Below, piece after piece: positions 46,190 through 55,430 of a stretch of DNA of 64,000 bases (its first letter is position 1; every line of letters starts with the position of its first letter). This stretch comes from Euryarchaeota archaeon UBA28. GTDB taxonomy: Archaea; Thermoplasmatota; Poseidoniia; Poseidoniales; Thalassarchaeaceae. The position numbers and the translations under genes were made by a program. Below the pieces are notes generated by a model. The model worked only from the letters and a program-made list of their open reading frames with translations. It was not told the origin of the DNA and ran no database searches. The stretch is taken from assembly GCA_002501605.1 (NCBI GenBank), contig DANW01000030.1, positions 1-64,000 on the forward strand, in the 5' to 3' direction.

Positions 46190-46924
46190 TTACTTCTCTG
46201 GGCCCCATGGCGTAACTTGCCTAGTTAACCCCAATCTGTGAGTAAAGAGGAACCTGAGATTCAGTAGACCATCCCCCCAAGTGTTGATCTCCGCCTCCCC
46301 AACCCTTGGCCTGTATGGAACACTGACCTCAGCAGTTCTCTTCTTCCCGAGGTATCTCCTGGCCCGGATTTTGAACTCCTGGGAGAGAGGCATTCCATCA
46401 TGCTTGGGACGGACCCTCACATCTTCGAAGATTGATTTTCGGAAAACCCACATACCGCTCTGGGAGTCATGTATACCATACCAGTACAAGAGGGATGCTG
46501 TCGTAGACAGAACCCAATTGCCAAATCCATGAAGTCCCGGCATTGACCCCTCCTCGGCTCTCCTAAGCCTGTCGCAACTAATCCATGCTAGGTCTTCCTC
46601 TACCAGTTTTTTAACCAGACCGGGGACCTCCTCCCCGGGGTAGGTACAGTCCGCATCCATCGTGACGATGATGTCACCAGGAGCCATAGAGAAACCAGTC
46701 TTGTAGGCTCTACCATAGCCCTTCCGCGGCTCCAAGTATACAGTCGCGCCCTCTCCCTCTGCCAGCTCTCTCGTCCTGTCCGTGGAATTCCCATCTATAA
46801 TCAAAAAGTCCAGCCTATCACACCATCCGTTATTTGGTATGGACCTAATCGTGTCAACTATCGCTTCCTCCTCGTTCCTTGTTGGGATAACGACGGTTAC
46901 GTGTACCGGCAGGGCTTTGGTCAT
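46190..46924 (-). CDS. Glycosyltransferase family 2 (dolichol-phosphate-type)
   Basis: This GT-A fold enzyme of about 244 residues shows VHVTVVIPTRNEEEAI, LIIDGNSTDRTRELA, RKGYGRAYKTGFSMA and VTMDADCTYPGEEVP, the DxD-like donor-metal motif. The order is that of dolichyl-phosphate mannose/glucose synthases. It has no obvious C-terminal membrane segment. The ATG at 46924 starts eight residues before the first strand; the larger frame from 47221 would overlap the divergent GT4 and adds unrelated residues. It likely makes a lipid-linked sugar used by neighbouring glycosyltransferases. Confidence 0.88.
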   Translation of the reverse strand: MTKALPVHVTVVIPTRNEEEAIVDTIRSIPNNGWCDRLDFLIIDGNSTDRTRELAEGEGATVYLEPRKGYGRAYKTGFSMAPGDIIVTMDADCTYPGEEVPGLVKKLVEEDLAWISCDRLRRAEEGSMPGLHGFGNWVLSTTASLLYWYGIHDSQSGMWVFRKSIFEDVRVRPKHDGMPLSQEFKIRARRYLGKKRTAEVSVPYRPRVGEAEINTWGDGLLNLRFLFTHRLGLTRQVTPWGPEK

Positions 46925-47021
46925 GAACGAGCCACAAGCCCCTATGTTTTGAATAATGCGAACACCTGACTTGTGGTAGTTCTCTTGAAATGCTGATACC
47001 GAATCGGAGATTTGAGGGACC

Positions 47022-48251
47022 ATGCACATCGCAATGCTTTCCGCAGAGTTTCCACCAAGGTGGGGGGGCATGGGATCGACGGTTTTCCATCTCTCCGCAG
47101 CTTTGGTCAATAGGGGCCATAGGGTCACTGTCATTACCCGATCAGGAGCAGGTAAACCACCTAACCAAGAGGGTGTGGACGTGATAGAAGTGGGATGGAT
47201 GAGAATCCCTATGGAGTTCACACGTTCCTACGGCAGGAGGGCAATTTCGGAGTTGGAGAAACTGAATGAGAGACTGAATGTGGATGTTGTTCACCTGCAT
47301 TGCCCCATGATATCGTGGGCAACCCCTCAGTTTCATCGATGTATCCAGAATATCGCCCCAGTCGTGTCCTCCCTTCATGGCTCATGGCTTGGTGAGCGGG
47401 ATGGCTTGCTCGAAGCAAGTATGTCAAAAGAGGCAGCGGTATGGGCCAACGTAAATGACATAGCAATCAGGTTCACGGCGGAAAGATACGCCAAATTTGA
47501 GAACATCGCCATAAGGGAGTCATCGATATGTGTAGCCAACTCCCGTGCGACCAGAGAGGACTTCGAATCCAGATATAATCCACCGTCGAATTGGGACTGT
47601 GAGGTAGTTCACTGGGGCGTTGACACAGAGATGTTCAGACCGTCAGATATCGAAAACGAGGAAGAGAATCGGAAATTTACTGAAATCAGAAACAGGTTTG
47701 GAGCAGTAAGCCCTAGGTCTAAGCTTTTATTGGCAGTTGGAAGGCTTGCGGCAAGGAAGGGTTATGGTACTCTGATTCGAGGGTTTTCGGCGTTGAACAA
47801 GGAGATGCCAAACACTAAGCTTGTGATAGTCGGTAGGGGGCACTTGAAGAGGAGATTGATGAGGTTGGCAAAGAGCCTAGGAGTTGGAGAGGACGTGACG
47901 ATAGAGTCCAGCTTATCCTTCGCAGAACTAGCACAACTCTACCGTTCTTCGGACTTAGTTGTCTATCCCTCATTTTATGAGGGACAGGGGCTGATTCCCT
48001 TGGAAGCAATGGCGTCGGGAGTCCCTGTCGTTACAGTTGATCATGGGCCACTTCCAGAGATGGTCGACGAATCTGTAGGCGCCCTTTTCACAATGGGTAA
48101 CATCGAATCCATGGTCTCTGTAATGAAAGAAGTCCTAAAAGTAGGTCGGAAGAAGGGGGAAAAGGGTAGAGCCAGGGTCCTTCAGAAATTCACCTACTCA
48201 GGTAATGCTGAATCCTTCGAGAATATCTATCTTGAGGCCATAAATCGATAG
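47022..48251 (+). CDS. Glycosyltransferase family 4
   Basis: This 409-residue GT-B protein shows MHIAMLSAEFPPRWGGMGSTVFHLS at the N-terminus, the classical glycine-rich start, then VVSSLHGSW (acceptor side), SICVANSRATRED, VGRLAARKGYGTLI, VIVGRGHLKRRL and YPSFYEGQGLIPLEAMASG with the E-x7-E motif. It sits 97 bases from the divergent GT2. Both genes are likely in the same glycan pathway. Confidence 0.9.
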   Translation: MHIAMLSAEFPPRWGGMGSTVFHLSAALVNRGHRVTVITRSGAGKPPNQEGVDVIEVGWMRIPMEFTRSYGRRAISELEKLNERLNVDVVHLHCPMISWATPQFHRCIQNIAPVVSSLHGSWLGERDGLLEASMSKEAAVWANVNDIAIRFTAERYAKFENIAIRESSICVANSRATREDFESRYNPPSNWDCEVVHWGVDTEMFRPSDIENEEENRKFTEIRNRFGAVSPRSKLLLAVGRLAARKGYGTLIRGFSALNKEMPNTKLVIVGRGHLKRRLMRLAKSLGVGEDVTIESSLSFAELAQLYRSSDLVVYPSFYEGQGLIPLEAMASGVPVVTVDHGPLPEMVDESVGALFTMGNIESMVSVMKEVLKVGRKKGEKGRARVLQKFTYSGNAESFENIYLEAINR

Positions 48252-48300
48252 ATTAGGCGAACCATTGATGCGCCATGACTATTTCGGAATACTGATAGTC

Positions 48301-49353
48301 ATGGCGAAGAGCACCAGCCTAGCAAAGGTCGACTCCGGAACCTTGGCCAATATCTCTATTGTGTTATTTGTCAGCGTTCTAGCAATTATCCACCTAAAAG
48401 CAGTGATCCAACCACTGGTTGTTGCCACGCTAATCTTCTTTTTGATTAGGCCTCCGGCACAATGGCTGGAGGAGAGGATTGGTGGTCACCCATTAATCGC
48501 TTATGGGGTTCTAGTGGTGGCAGTAATGGGGTTCCTTCTGTTCGCGTCGAATTCAATGTATGAAGCAATGCAGAGTTTCACAAACGATGCCCCTGAGCTA
48601 CAGAAATCCTTGGATGAGAAGGTAGCATGGGTAGAGGAATTATCGATATTCGGATACCAGCCCAATACCTCAACCCTCACTGACTTAGTCACTATCGAGA
48701 CTGTTAACTCATACGCCGCAGGTTTTGTGGGTACACTGGCAGGATTTACTACTGGACTTGTGACAGTCCTCATTTTCCTCCTGTTCATCATTCTAGAGGC
48801 AGAGACCCTCCCAAAGAGAATCAAAGCAGCATACCCCGATGATGTAGATAGGGTAATGTCTGTGGCCTCTGACTCTGGAGATGGAATCAATACCTATGTC
48901 ATAACCAGAGCCTCAGTTGCTTTCGGTCAAGCTGTTGTCGCCGCAGTCGTATTGTCTTACATGGAAATCCCATTCGTCTTCCTATGGGTTTCAATAACAT
49001 TCCTGATGGATTTCATCCCCTATGTCGGAGCACTACTATCGATCATCCCTCCCATTCTCCTGGGCCTAATCGTACTACCTCAGACATCAGCCTTGATTCT
49101 GATCGCTCTGTTAATTGCTAATCAGCAGGTTTGGGGCGGTATAATCGAGCCGCAGCTAGCGGGACAGAGACTGGACATGTCCCCAATCGTCCTACTCCTG
49201 CTGGTCGCCTTTTGGGGATGGGCATGGGGAATAATGGGAATGGTGCTTGGAGTCCCGCTTGCAGTCATCATGAAGATTGGGTTAGAGAGTGACCCAAGGA
49301 CTAGGCCGATAGCAATCATGCTATCAAGGGATCCGGATTCAAAGTCATCTTAA
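48301..49353 (+). CDS. AI-2E/PerM-family permease
   Basis: This membrane protein of about 350 residues has the UPF0118/AI-2E transporter layout. Helix 1-2 is near the start, and a large polar segment (about 80-135, EAMQSFTNDAPELQKSLDEK) follows. Further helices include TGLVTVLIFLLFIILE, the family signature FLMDFIPYVGALLSIIPPILLGL, and NQQVWGGIIEPQLAGQRLDMSPIVLLLLVAFWGWAWG. The family includes quorum-signal exporters and Na+/H+ antiporters; substrate here is unknown. The ATG at 48301 gives a normal N-terminus; the frame is open from 48265. The 3' end overlaps the convergent TPK gene by nine bases. Confidence 0.9.
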   Translation: MAKSTSLAKVDSGTLANISIVLFVSVLAIIHLKAVIQPLVVATLIFFLIRPPAQWLEERIGGHPLIAYGVLVVAVMGFLLFASNSMYEAMQSFTNDAPELQKSLDEKVAWVEELSIFGYQPNTSTLTDLVTIETVNSYAAGFVGTLAGFTTGLVTVLIFLLFIILEAETLPKRIKAAYPDDVDRVMSVASDSGDGINTYVITRASVAFGQAVVAAVVLSYMEIPFVFLWVSITFLMDFIPYVGALLSIIPPILLGLIVLPQTSALILIALLIANQQVWGGIIEPQLAGQRLDMSPIVLLLLVAFWGWAWGIMGMVLGVPLAVIMKIGLESDPRTRPIAIMLSRDPDSKSS

Positions 49354-49959
49354 CCGCTCCACGTACACCGCTACCACACCATCCGAGGTAACTCTGACCA
49401 AATCCCCCAGCCCCTCATTGCTGAGTCCCTTTGTCGACAACTGGAGTTGCTGTCCTGCCAACTCCCATTTCCCGCCAGTCACATTCACTTTCATGCAACT
49501 TCTTAGTGCAAAAACTGAGAATTTTCGACCCTTTTCCATAGGCTCATTGAAACCATCATTTGAGGGGCTCACCAGGTGCAAAACTCCAGATTCGTAATGA
49601 ATCCTGACTTTCATTCCATCTGGGACCTCATTCAATGTAGCGAAGGCGCCAAAGACATGCCCATAGTCCCCGCCCTCAACACCTATGACATCAATATCTG
49701 TAACCCCGAGGGAGCTAACGTAATGAATTGATTTTGAGAGGTCACTCTTACTTTGATCCTCGAGAAATATAGATTGATCCTCCCACTTGGAATGTTTCAC
49801 TGAATCCAAGTCTCCAAGGACCTTGGAGACGTCATATCCCATCGACGAGGCTTTATCAGCACCGCCATCAACTCCGAAAATGAGAGATGTAGAACTTATG
49901 ATTTCGCGGGCTATGGTCTCACTAGGTAACTCTCCATTGCACCAAAGTATGACCTTCAT
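49345..49959 (-). CDS. Thiamine pyrophosphokinase-like protein
   Basis: This 204-residue protein has the TPK catalytic domain motifs: FGVDGGADKA, VLGDLDSVK and DQSKSDLSKSI, which make the ATP/thiamine site. IDVIGVEGGDYGHVFGA follows, as in GGRxDH of the family but altered to GGDYGH. The C-terminal beta-domain (GLSNEGLGDLV) fits the thiamine-binding part. The family makes thiamine diphosphate from thiamine and ATP. It follows the M29-like gene with a four-base gap on the same strand. Confidence 0.82.
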   Translation of the reverse strand: MKVILWCNGELPSETIAREIISSTSLIFGVDGGADKASSMGYDVSKVLGDLDSVKHSKWEDQSIFLEDQSKSDLSKSIHYVSSLGVTDIDVIGVEGGDYGHVFGAFATLNEVPDGMKVRIHYESGVLHLVSPSNDGFNEPMEKGRKFSVFALRSCMKVNVTGGKWELAGQQLQLSTKGLSNEGLGDLVRVTSDGVVAVYVERLR

Positions 49960-49963
49960 TCAA

Positions 49964-50995
49964 TCACCGCTTTCTTGCAGTTACCTTTCCTTCCAAGACT
50001 AAGTCGACATCTTCCAATTCCACTGTGGGCTTCACCATCACTCCCCTGATTTGGTATCCTACCCTAGAACTTCCCCCAAGGGATGAGTTATCCCCTATCG
50101 CGACATATGAGGAGCCTCTCACGACCTGATCCTCCAATTGGTTACCGGATAGTCGCGATCTTGGGTTCATCCCGAACCCGAATTCCGCTAGAGTGCCGAC
50201 CTTGTCAATTTGAGATATCTTCACCGAGGATCTAATAGAATCCATCTTGGATATCAGTTCCTCAGAAACAGAGCCCCCAGAAATTTCGATCACATTGCCT
50301 TCTTCGACCAATAACGTCACTGGCTCATCCAACATTTTACCATCAAGTGATCCGTCAATCACAATCTTCCCATTCGCGCTCCCCTCCTTTGGAAGGACGA
50401 ATACCTTACCTGTTGGGAGATTCGTTATCTGTCCGGGACGATTGCAGATTCCGTTGTCCTCGAGTATCCATCTTGCTCCAGTTGTGAAAGTAAAATCAGT
50501 CCCCGAGGATGACTTCACTCTCACTAGGGTTCTCTTCCTGAGTAGGCTGTTTAGTCCTGATATCTCCTTTTTCATCGCCCCATAATCTGCAGTCATCCCT
50601 CCCTTTGATAGAATTTCTGATGTTATGCCCGGCATAGATGCAATTCTCGCATTCTCCCTGGAAGCGTTCCTTCTAGCTCTGGTATGAGTCAGAGAGCTCT
50701 TTGTGGCGATTAAGACAACGTCCTGTTGCCTCATTAGCTCAGCAACGGGGTCTGGAGGCTCTGCCCCTTTCTTGTGAGATGGGGGCATCATCATCAGCAG
50801 AACCCTGTCGGTTACCTCGGCGGCCGCTTCATAGAGAGATTGCCCTACTTCTGAGCATTGAGGGTCAGTGACAATTAGCACATGTTCTGAGGGCCTAATC
50901 TGCATACAAGTCCTGACAACGGACCTAGAAGAAGTTAGCATCGCCTCTGCCAATTCTTCAGAATCAGCGATACCTATTTGCCCCTCCTCTGCCAT
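49964..50995 (-). CDS. M29-like (aminopeptidase T/AmpS) protein lacking expected metal ligands
   Basis: A protein of about 343 residues with the M29/AmpS fold signs: SEHVLIVTDPQ, KSSLTHTRARRNA, RVKSSSGTDFTF, PTGKVFVLP, LAEFGFGMNPRSRLSGNQLED and VAIGDNSSLGG. In active relatives the last region reads about HxALGDN then SIHLDG. Here it is SSYVAIGDN then GYQIRG, so two His and the Asp that should bind metal seem absent. It may be non-catalytic, or use a different mechanism. Start uncertain: ATG 50995 (chosen) or GTG 51034. It diverges from the regulator at 51040 and is followed by the TPK-like gene. Confidence 0.78.
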   Translation of the reverse strand: MAEEGQIGIADSEELAEAMLTSSRSVVRTCMQIRPSEHVLIVTDPQCSEVGQSLYEAAAEVTDRVLLMMMPPSHKKGAEPPDPVAELMRQQDVVLIATKSSLTHTRARRNASRENARIASMPGITSEILSKGGMTADYGAMKKEISGLNSLLRKRTLVRVKSSSGTDFTFTTGARWILEDNGICNRPGQITNLPTGKVFVLPKEGSANGKIVIDGSLDGKMLDEPVTLLVEEGNVIEISGGSVSEELISKMDSIRSSVKISQIDKVGTLAEFGFGMNPRSRLSGNQLEDQVVRGSSYVAIGDNSSLGGSSRVGYQIRGVMVKPTVELEDVDLVLEGKVTARKR

Positions 50996-51039
50996 CTGAA
51001 CCGTATCGCGGAGTGGGTCGTTGTTCAAGGACACTCCGA

Positions 51040-51930
51040 ATGTCAAATCAGTTAACCAAGCCAGTCAAATGGAGATATGCATTGTCGATAGTGATGAAGG
51101 GAGTCGCGACGGTCAGAGCAGTCAGTTTACTAGCAGTTGTTGCAATTCTATCGGGGTTGTGGATGTCACATGGTTTTATTCAGAACTCAGATGCGGTTAA
51201 TCAGGACGAAATGGAATCAAGTCTTGCCACAATCGAGCATGACGAAGCTTCCTCCGAACAGGGATTGGATTTAGAAGACGACAACAAAGAGAACCACGAT
51301 GGCAGTAACAGAGAGCTATCGGATGGCCTGATAGTCAGTGGCTTGGGAACTTTTGGCTCAATCCTTCTTGGATCAGTTCTACTAGAGTTTGTCAGGGTAA
51401 TAGTATTGATGGCTTTACTGACTCCATTATTGTCTAGACTCAAGGGCACTAGAGAAGACCTACTCACAAGAGGTAGAATAATGGGTTATCTTGAAGCCAA
51501 TGCCGGAATTCATTTCTCAGCATTGAGGGATGCCCTAGGGTTGGCCAACGGCGTCACAGCCTACCATTTGCAAGTTTTAGAAGCAAGGGAAGATGTCTAC
51601 TCTTGGAGGGATGGAAAATTGAGACGTTATGCTCCTTCTGGAATCTCGAAGTCTGAATTGGGACAAATAAAGAATCCGATAATCGGAACTAGGCTAGCTA
51701 TCCTTGAGGTACTCGCAGATTCGGGCACGCTCGGAGTTTCCGGTAGCGAAATCAGAAAGAAGACTATGATTTCAAGGCAACTCCTCAGCCATCATCTGGC
51801 CGAATTGAGGAAATCCGATATCATTGAGCCCGCATCAGAGAGGAAGAGGCCGAATTGGAAGCTATCCCACAAGGGACTACAGTCATTGCAGGCCTCAAAG
51901 AAGCTCTCTAATATTGAGTCGTCAGCCTGA
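51040..51930 (+). CDS. Membrane-tethered regulator with two winged-helix domains
   Basis: About 296 residues from ATG 51040 (a GTG at 51013 is also in frame). Two membrane helices lie at about 18-38 and 98-128, with a hydrophilic acidic segment in between that would be outside the cell. Two HTH domains follow: [21 protein letters not shown] and a wing at LRRYAPSGI, then [21 protein letters not shown] with RKRPNWKLS. The layout (membrane anchor plus two HTHs) is like the protein at 3928-4581. It could be a one-component membrane sensor acting directly on DNA. It diverges from the M29-like gene. Confidence 0.76.
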   Translation: MSNQLTKPVKWRYALSIVMKGVATVRAVSLLAVVAILSGLWMSHGFIQNSDAVNQDEMESSLATIEHDEASSEQGLDLEDDNKENHDGSNRELSDGLIVSGLGTFGSILLGSVLLEFVRVIVLMALLTPLLSRLKGTREDLLTRGRIMGYLEANAGIHFSALRDALGLANGVTAYHLQVLEAREDVYSWRDGKLRRYAPSGISKSELGQIKNPIIGTRLAILEVLADSGTLGVSGSEIRKKTMISRQLLSHHLAELRKSDIIEPASERKRPNWKLSHKGLQSLQASKKLSNIESSA

Positions 51931-52006
51931 CTACGGTAACCTAATTGCCCCAATGGAGGGCTTTGTTCAGTCCTGTTCAAGTACTATGTCTGACTGCCAG
52001 CGGACA

Positions 52007-52198
52007 ATGGCATTAGGAACAGTAAAGTGGTTTAACTTCACAAAAGGGTATGGGTTCATCGAGCAGGAAGAGGGTGACGATTTATTTGTACACAAATCTC
52101 AAGTTGAGGGACAGATAAGAGAGGGAGACTCAGTTGAGTTCGAAGTTGGCGAAGGGCCAAAGGGACCAAATGCCATTAATGTGAAAAAGGTCGAATAA
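52007..52198 (+). CDS. csp: Cold-shock domain protein
   Basis: This 63-residue single cold-shock domain (OB fold, RNA/ssDNA binding) has [20 protein letters not shown] (RNP-1 KGYGFI), [10 protein letters not shown] (RNP-2 LFVH) and ends [14 protein letters not shown]. An upstream open frame exists from 51824 but overlaps the regulator; the ATG at 52007 fits the domain. It helps RNA folding at low temperature. Such proteins are common in cold-living planktonic archaea and otherwise rare in Archaea. Confidence 0.93.
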   Translation: MALGTVKWFNFTKGYGFIEQEEGDDLFVHKSQVEGQIREGDSVEFEVGEGPKGPNAINVKKVE

Positions 52199-52213
52199 CT
52201 CTTTTGTCAACAC

Positions 52214-53500
52214 TCAGAACAACTCTGAGATTCTTTCGGACTCATCCACAACGTGTACTATTGATACGCCACTTCCACCCCATCCGGTAAGGGTGTAATC
52301 TAAATCTACAGTAGAGATTCTCTTCATGTATCCTGGTTCGTATGCAGGAATTGATCTATCGCCTATTTTTTCAAACATAACGGGGGCTACATCGACAAAA
52401 TTTTCCGTTAGGCAGTCAATTATTTCTTGCTCATCCCCATTCCATCGGGAAATTGGTACCATTAATCGAAATAGCCTATGTCCATCAGGGGCTCTCCTAC
52501 CGACATGAACATCGCTTTCATGTAATATCCCACTAAATACTATATCAGGCTCAGGAAAAAGAGTCCCATATCCGATAGGGACTTCCACAACATCCTCCTC
52601 TTTGTAGCCGACAACAAAAACGGATACCTCAGAATCTGCATTTTTCTGTAGAATCCCTGGGGCCGACCAAATTATTGATTCAGTTTTTACACCGAATTTC
52701 TCGGATATCTCTGTCAAGCTTTCATATTTCGATCCAAGAATGACAGTAACGTTAGGCATGTCCGCCAGCTCTTGACCTAATTTGTCAATTAATTCGCGCA
52801 TCCCGTTATCAAATGAGCCAAAGGAACCTTTTTCCGGCTCAAATAAAGGAAATGTACGCCTAATTTTTTTTGCCAATCTCATCGAACCCATATTGGGACT
52901 CTCACCAAATTTAGTCAAAGAGGGAAATAGAAAATCAGCATCTACACTCTCTGAGTATTGATTGACTATACCCAGAGTAATGGCATCAGCAAATGACTTA
53001 TTTGGTATTAATTCAGAAACTGACAAACCTCCTTTTTTTGATTTAATTAATGATTTTAAAACTTTAATTACCCCTATCCTGAAGATAATCTTCCAACTCA
53101 ATTTGATGTACTTCCCATCCAAGAATATCCATCTTTCCTTGGCCTCCCTTTTTGACCCCTGAAAGCTTCCCCCAAGATTTAGGTCATTCACTAGCCTCCA
53201 AAATGCCGGGTGAGGACGAGCTGAACTTACGGCGATATCACAAAGCCAATCCCCACTTCTCCATGTATCTATTACTCCTCCCAGACAGTTCTCCTTCTCA
53301 AGGATAACAACCCTCCTTCTAGGATTTTTTTTCGCTATACGGAAACCAGTTACCATTCCCGATAAACCGCCACCAACAATCACACTGGTATCACCGTCTA
53401 CGATAGAGGGATGTACAAGTAGAGGCCTCCTGAGCTCTTGACCATGTTTCACCCAATCTTCGGTATTGTATTCCACTGGCAATACCCCGTTTATATCCAA
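52214..53500 (-). CDS. hemY: Protoporphyrinogen oxidase-like FAD enzyme (HemY/HemG-type)
   Basis: This 428-residue FAD enzyme has TSVIVGGGLSGMVTGFRIAKK, the Rossmann loop, and VVILEKENCLGGVIDTW. It keeps the amine-oxidase/PPO C-terminus TLTGWGGSGVSIVHVVDE. It lies at the end of the heme operon, directly after hemF, which supports the six-electron oxidation of protoporphyrinogen IX. Overall similarity to textbook HemY looks weak, so assignment relies on context. The TTG start at 53500 overlaps the hemF stop by ten bases. Confidence 0.78.
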   Translation of the reverse strand: MDINGVLPVEYNTEDWVKHGQELRRPLLVHPSIVDGDTSVIVGGGLSGMVTGFRIAKKNPRRRVVILEKENCLGGVIDTWRSGDWLCDIAVSSARPHPAFWRLVNDLNLGGSFQGSKREAKERWIFLDGKYIKLSWKIIFRIGVIKVLKSLIKSKKGGLSVSELIPNKSFADAITLGIVNQYSESVDADFLFPSLTKFGESPNMGSMRLAKKIRRTFPLFEPEKGSFGSFDNGMRELIDKLGQELADMPNVTVILGSKYESLTEISEKFGVKTESIIWSAPGILQKNADSEVSVFVVGYKEEDVVEVPIGYGTLFPEPDIVFSGILHESDVHVGRRAPDGHRLFRLMVPISRWNGDEQEIIDCLTENFVDVAPVMFEKIGDRSIPAYEPGYMKRISTVDLDYTLTGWGGSGVSIVHVVDESERISELF

Positions 53501-54396
53501 TCCTTGGGAAATCTAAGAGCCTGCAACATCTCTTCCTCGGACGAACCAACATCGGGCTCATGGCAGTATTCCCAGCTAGCTGTTTCAGGCAGAGACATAA
53601 GGATACTCTCTATTCTTCCATTAGTATTGAGTCCGAACTTTGTTCCTCTATCATAGACAAGATTGAATTCAACGTATCTGCCCCTTCTTATCCTCTGCCA
53701 ATGCTTATTTTCAGAATTAAAATCCATATCCTTCCGTCGTCTGATTATCGGCAGGTAAGAGTCAATAAAGCCCTCTGCACACTCTTCCACGAAAGAGTAG
53801 CAGGAGTCTTTGTCTATTTTATCCAAGCCATCAAAGAATATCCCACCGATTCCCCTGTGTTCATTCCGGTGATTTATGAAAAAGTACTCATCGCAATTCT
53901 GTTTAAACTCATTATAATCCGCCACTGGATGTCTATCACAGATATCCTTGTAAGTTCTGTGAAAGTGACTCGAGTCTTCCGTGAAAAGATAGGACGGAGT
54001 AAGATCTGCCCCCCCTCCAAACCACCAGCTCCCCGGGGTCGTACCATCTCCTCTTTCGAAATATCTGTAATTAGCATGTACTGTCGGAGCCATGGGATTT
54101 ATTGGATGAAGTACAAGACTTATTCCAGTCGCAAAAAACTCTCTCTCCTTTCCACCTGTTATCTTTCCCCCCGCCAGATTATCTGCCGCTTCCTCACTCA
54201 GCGTGCCATACACCTCGCTGATATTAACACCGGCTTTCTCGAAGACGATACCTCCGGAGAATACTCTACTCCTTCCTCCTCCTCCCTCTGCCCTCTTCCA
54301 TTTGTCCTCTCTATATTCCGATTCATCAAGGACTTGTATCATATCACATATTTCCTCTTGGACTCTACGAATCATTGACACCATTTTCTCTTTCAT
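53491..54396 (-). CDS. hemF: Oxygen-dependent coproporphyrinogen III oxidase
   Basis: This enzyme converts coproporphyrinogen III to protoporphyrinogen IX using O2. Recognisable family blocks: PTVHANYRYFE, GSWWFGGGADLTPSYLF, HFHRTYKDICDRH, FFINHRNEHRGIGGIFFD and RRGRYVEFNLVYDRGTKFGL. The ATG at 54396 overlaps the hemE stop by four bases (ATGA), giving 301 residues; the earlier in-frame start at 54411 is possible. Use of HemF and not HemN means the pathway needs oxygen. Confidence 0.96.
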   Translation of the reverse strand: MKEKMVSMIRRVQEEICDMIQVLDESEYREDKWKRAEGGGGRSRVFSGGIVFEKAGVNISEVYGTLSEEAADNLAGGKITGGKEREFFATGISLVLHPINPMAPTVHANYRYFERGDGTTPGSWWFGGGADLTPSYLFTEDSSHFHRTYKDICDRHPVADYNEFKQNCDEYFFINHRNEHRGIGGIFFDGLDKIDKDSCYSFVEECAEGFIDSYLPIIRRRKDMDFNSENKHWQRIRRGRYVEFNLVYDRGTKFGLNTNGRIESILMSLPETASWEYCHEPDVGSSEEEMLQALRFPKDWI

Positions 54397-55430
54397 GGTA
54401 TATCCCCGCATACAGTCCTGATTACGGCCTCAACACAATCTATCCTTGCGCTGGGAGCAAAACCGTGACCTAGATTGAAGATATGCCCGGGTTTCCCTCC
54501 TGCCACCTTGAGGACCCTGGCCGCAGCTTCCTTTGCTACATCTGTAGAGCCATGCAATTTAGACGGGTCAAGATTACCTTGGAAAGCTATCATTTCTCCA
54601 TAATTTTCACGATTATACCTCATATCATCTCTCCAATCTAAGGAGAGTCCTTGTATGTCCATATCTCTTATCTGGTTATGCAAATGACCAGACCCTTTGG
54701 CATAGTGGATTAGGGGGACGAACTTTTTTGATTTCTCTCTGAAGACTTGTATGGCTTTTTCTGTGGCTATTTGAGATAGATTCCTGTAATCCTCATTGGA
54801 AAGAAGTCCAGCCCATGTATCGAAAATTTGGACAACATCAGCACCTCCTGAATTTACCTGATCTGCGAGCAAGTCTCCGACAATTTCCCCCATTTTCATA
54901 AGGAGCCTCTTTGAGTCCTCTGGGTTTGATGAAACTAAGGCTCGAGCATTATTGAAATCCTTGTCTCCCGTACCTCCTGAAAGCAGATACATGGATATTG
55001 TCCAAGGTGAGCCAACAAAACCTATTTTCGCCTTTTCATCGCCTATTTCTTCCCCGATAGCCTTGAGTCCATCGGCAGCCCAAGGAGCATGTTTTCTGGA
55101 GTTAAATGATGCCCAACCATCCACATCATCGAATTTGAATGGATCGATACGGATCCCTCCGCCATATTCTACATCATATCCTAAGCTTGGCAACGGTGTG
55201 AGAATATCACTGAAAACAATCGCCGAGTCAATCTGCTTGTACCTGACCAACGGCTGTAACGAGATTTTTGAGCATAAATCAGAATCTTTACATCTCTCCC
55301 AGAAGGAGTGGGATTTGGCGATTTCCCTGTATTCAGGAAGATGTCTCCCAGCCTGCCTCATAAACCATATTGGTACCCTATCGACCTCTTGGAGAGACAG
55401 CGCGGCATTCATTCTCTCTAGTCCATTCAT
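54393..55430 (-). CDS. hemE: Uroporphyrinogen decarboxylase
   Basis: This enzyme decarboxylates uroporphyrinogen III four times to coproporphyrinogen III. The 345-residue protein has the signature PIWFMRQAGRHLPEYRE with its substrate-binding Arg residues, then SDILTPLPSLGYDVEYGGGIRI, GFVGSPWTISMYLLSGG, VQIFDTWAGLL, IHYAKGSGHL, LSLDWRDDM, and IFNLGHGFAPSA at the C-terminus. It starts with ATG overlapping the hemL stop by four bases. Confidence 0.97.
   Translation of the reverse strand: MNGLERMNAALSLQEVDRVPIWFMRQAGRHLPEYREIAKSHSFWERCKDSDLCSKISLQPLVRYKQIDSAIVFSDILTPLPSLGYDVEYGGGIRIDPFKFDDVDGWASFNSRKHAPWAADGLKAIGEEIGDEKAKIGFVGSPWTISMYLLSGGTGDKDFNNARALVSSNPEDSKRLLMKMGEIVGDLLADQVNSGGADVVQIFDTWAGLLSNEDYRNLSQIATEKAIQVFREKSKKFVPLIHYAKGSGHLHNQIRDMDIQGLSLDWRDDMRYNRENYGEMIAFQGNLDPSKLHGSTDVAKEAAARVLKVAGGKPGHIFNLGHGFAPSARIDCVEAVIRTVCGDIP

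Noticed and set aside
46925..47221. N-terminal extension of the family-2 glycosyltransferase (99 residues)
   Set aside because: It overlaps the divergent GT4 start and shows no GT2 features; the domain begins right after the ATG at 46924.
53560..54378. 272-residue plus-strand open frame
   Set aside because: It lies inside hemF, whose motifs are unmistakable on the minus strand.
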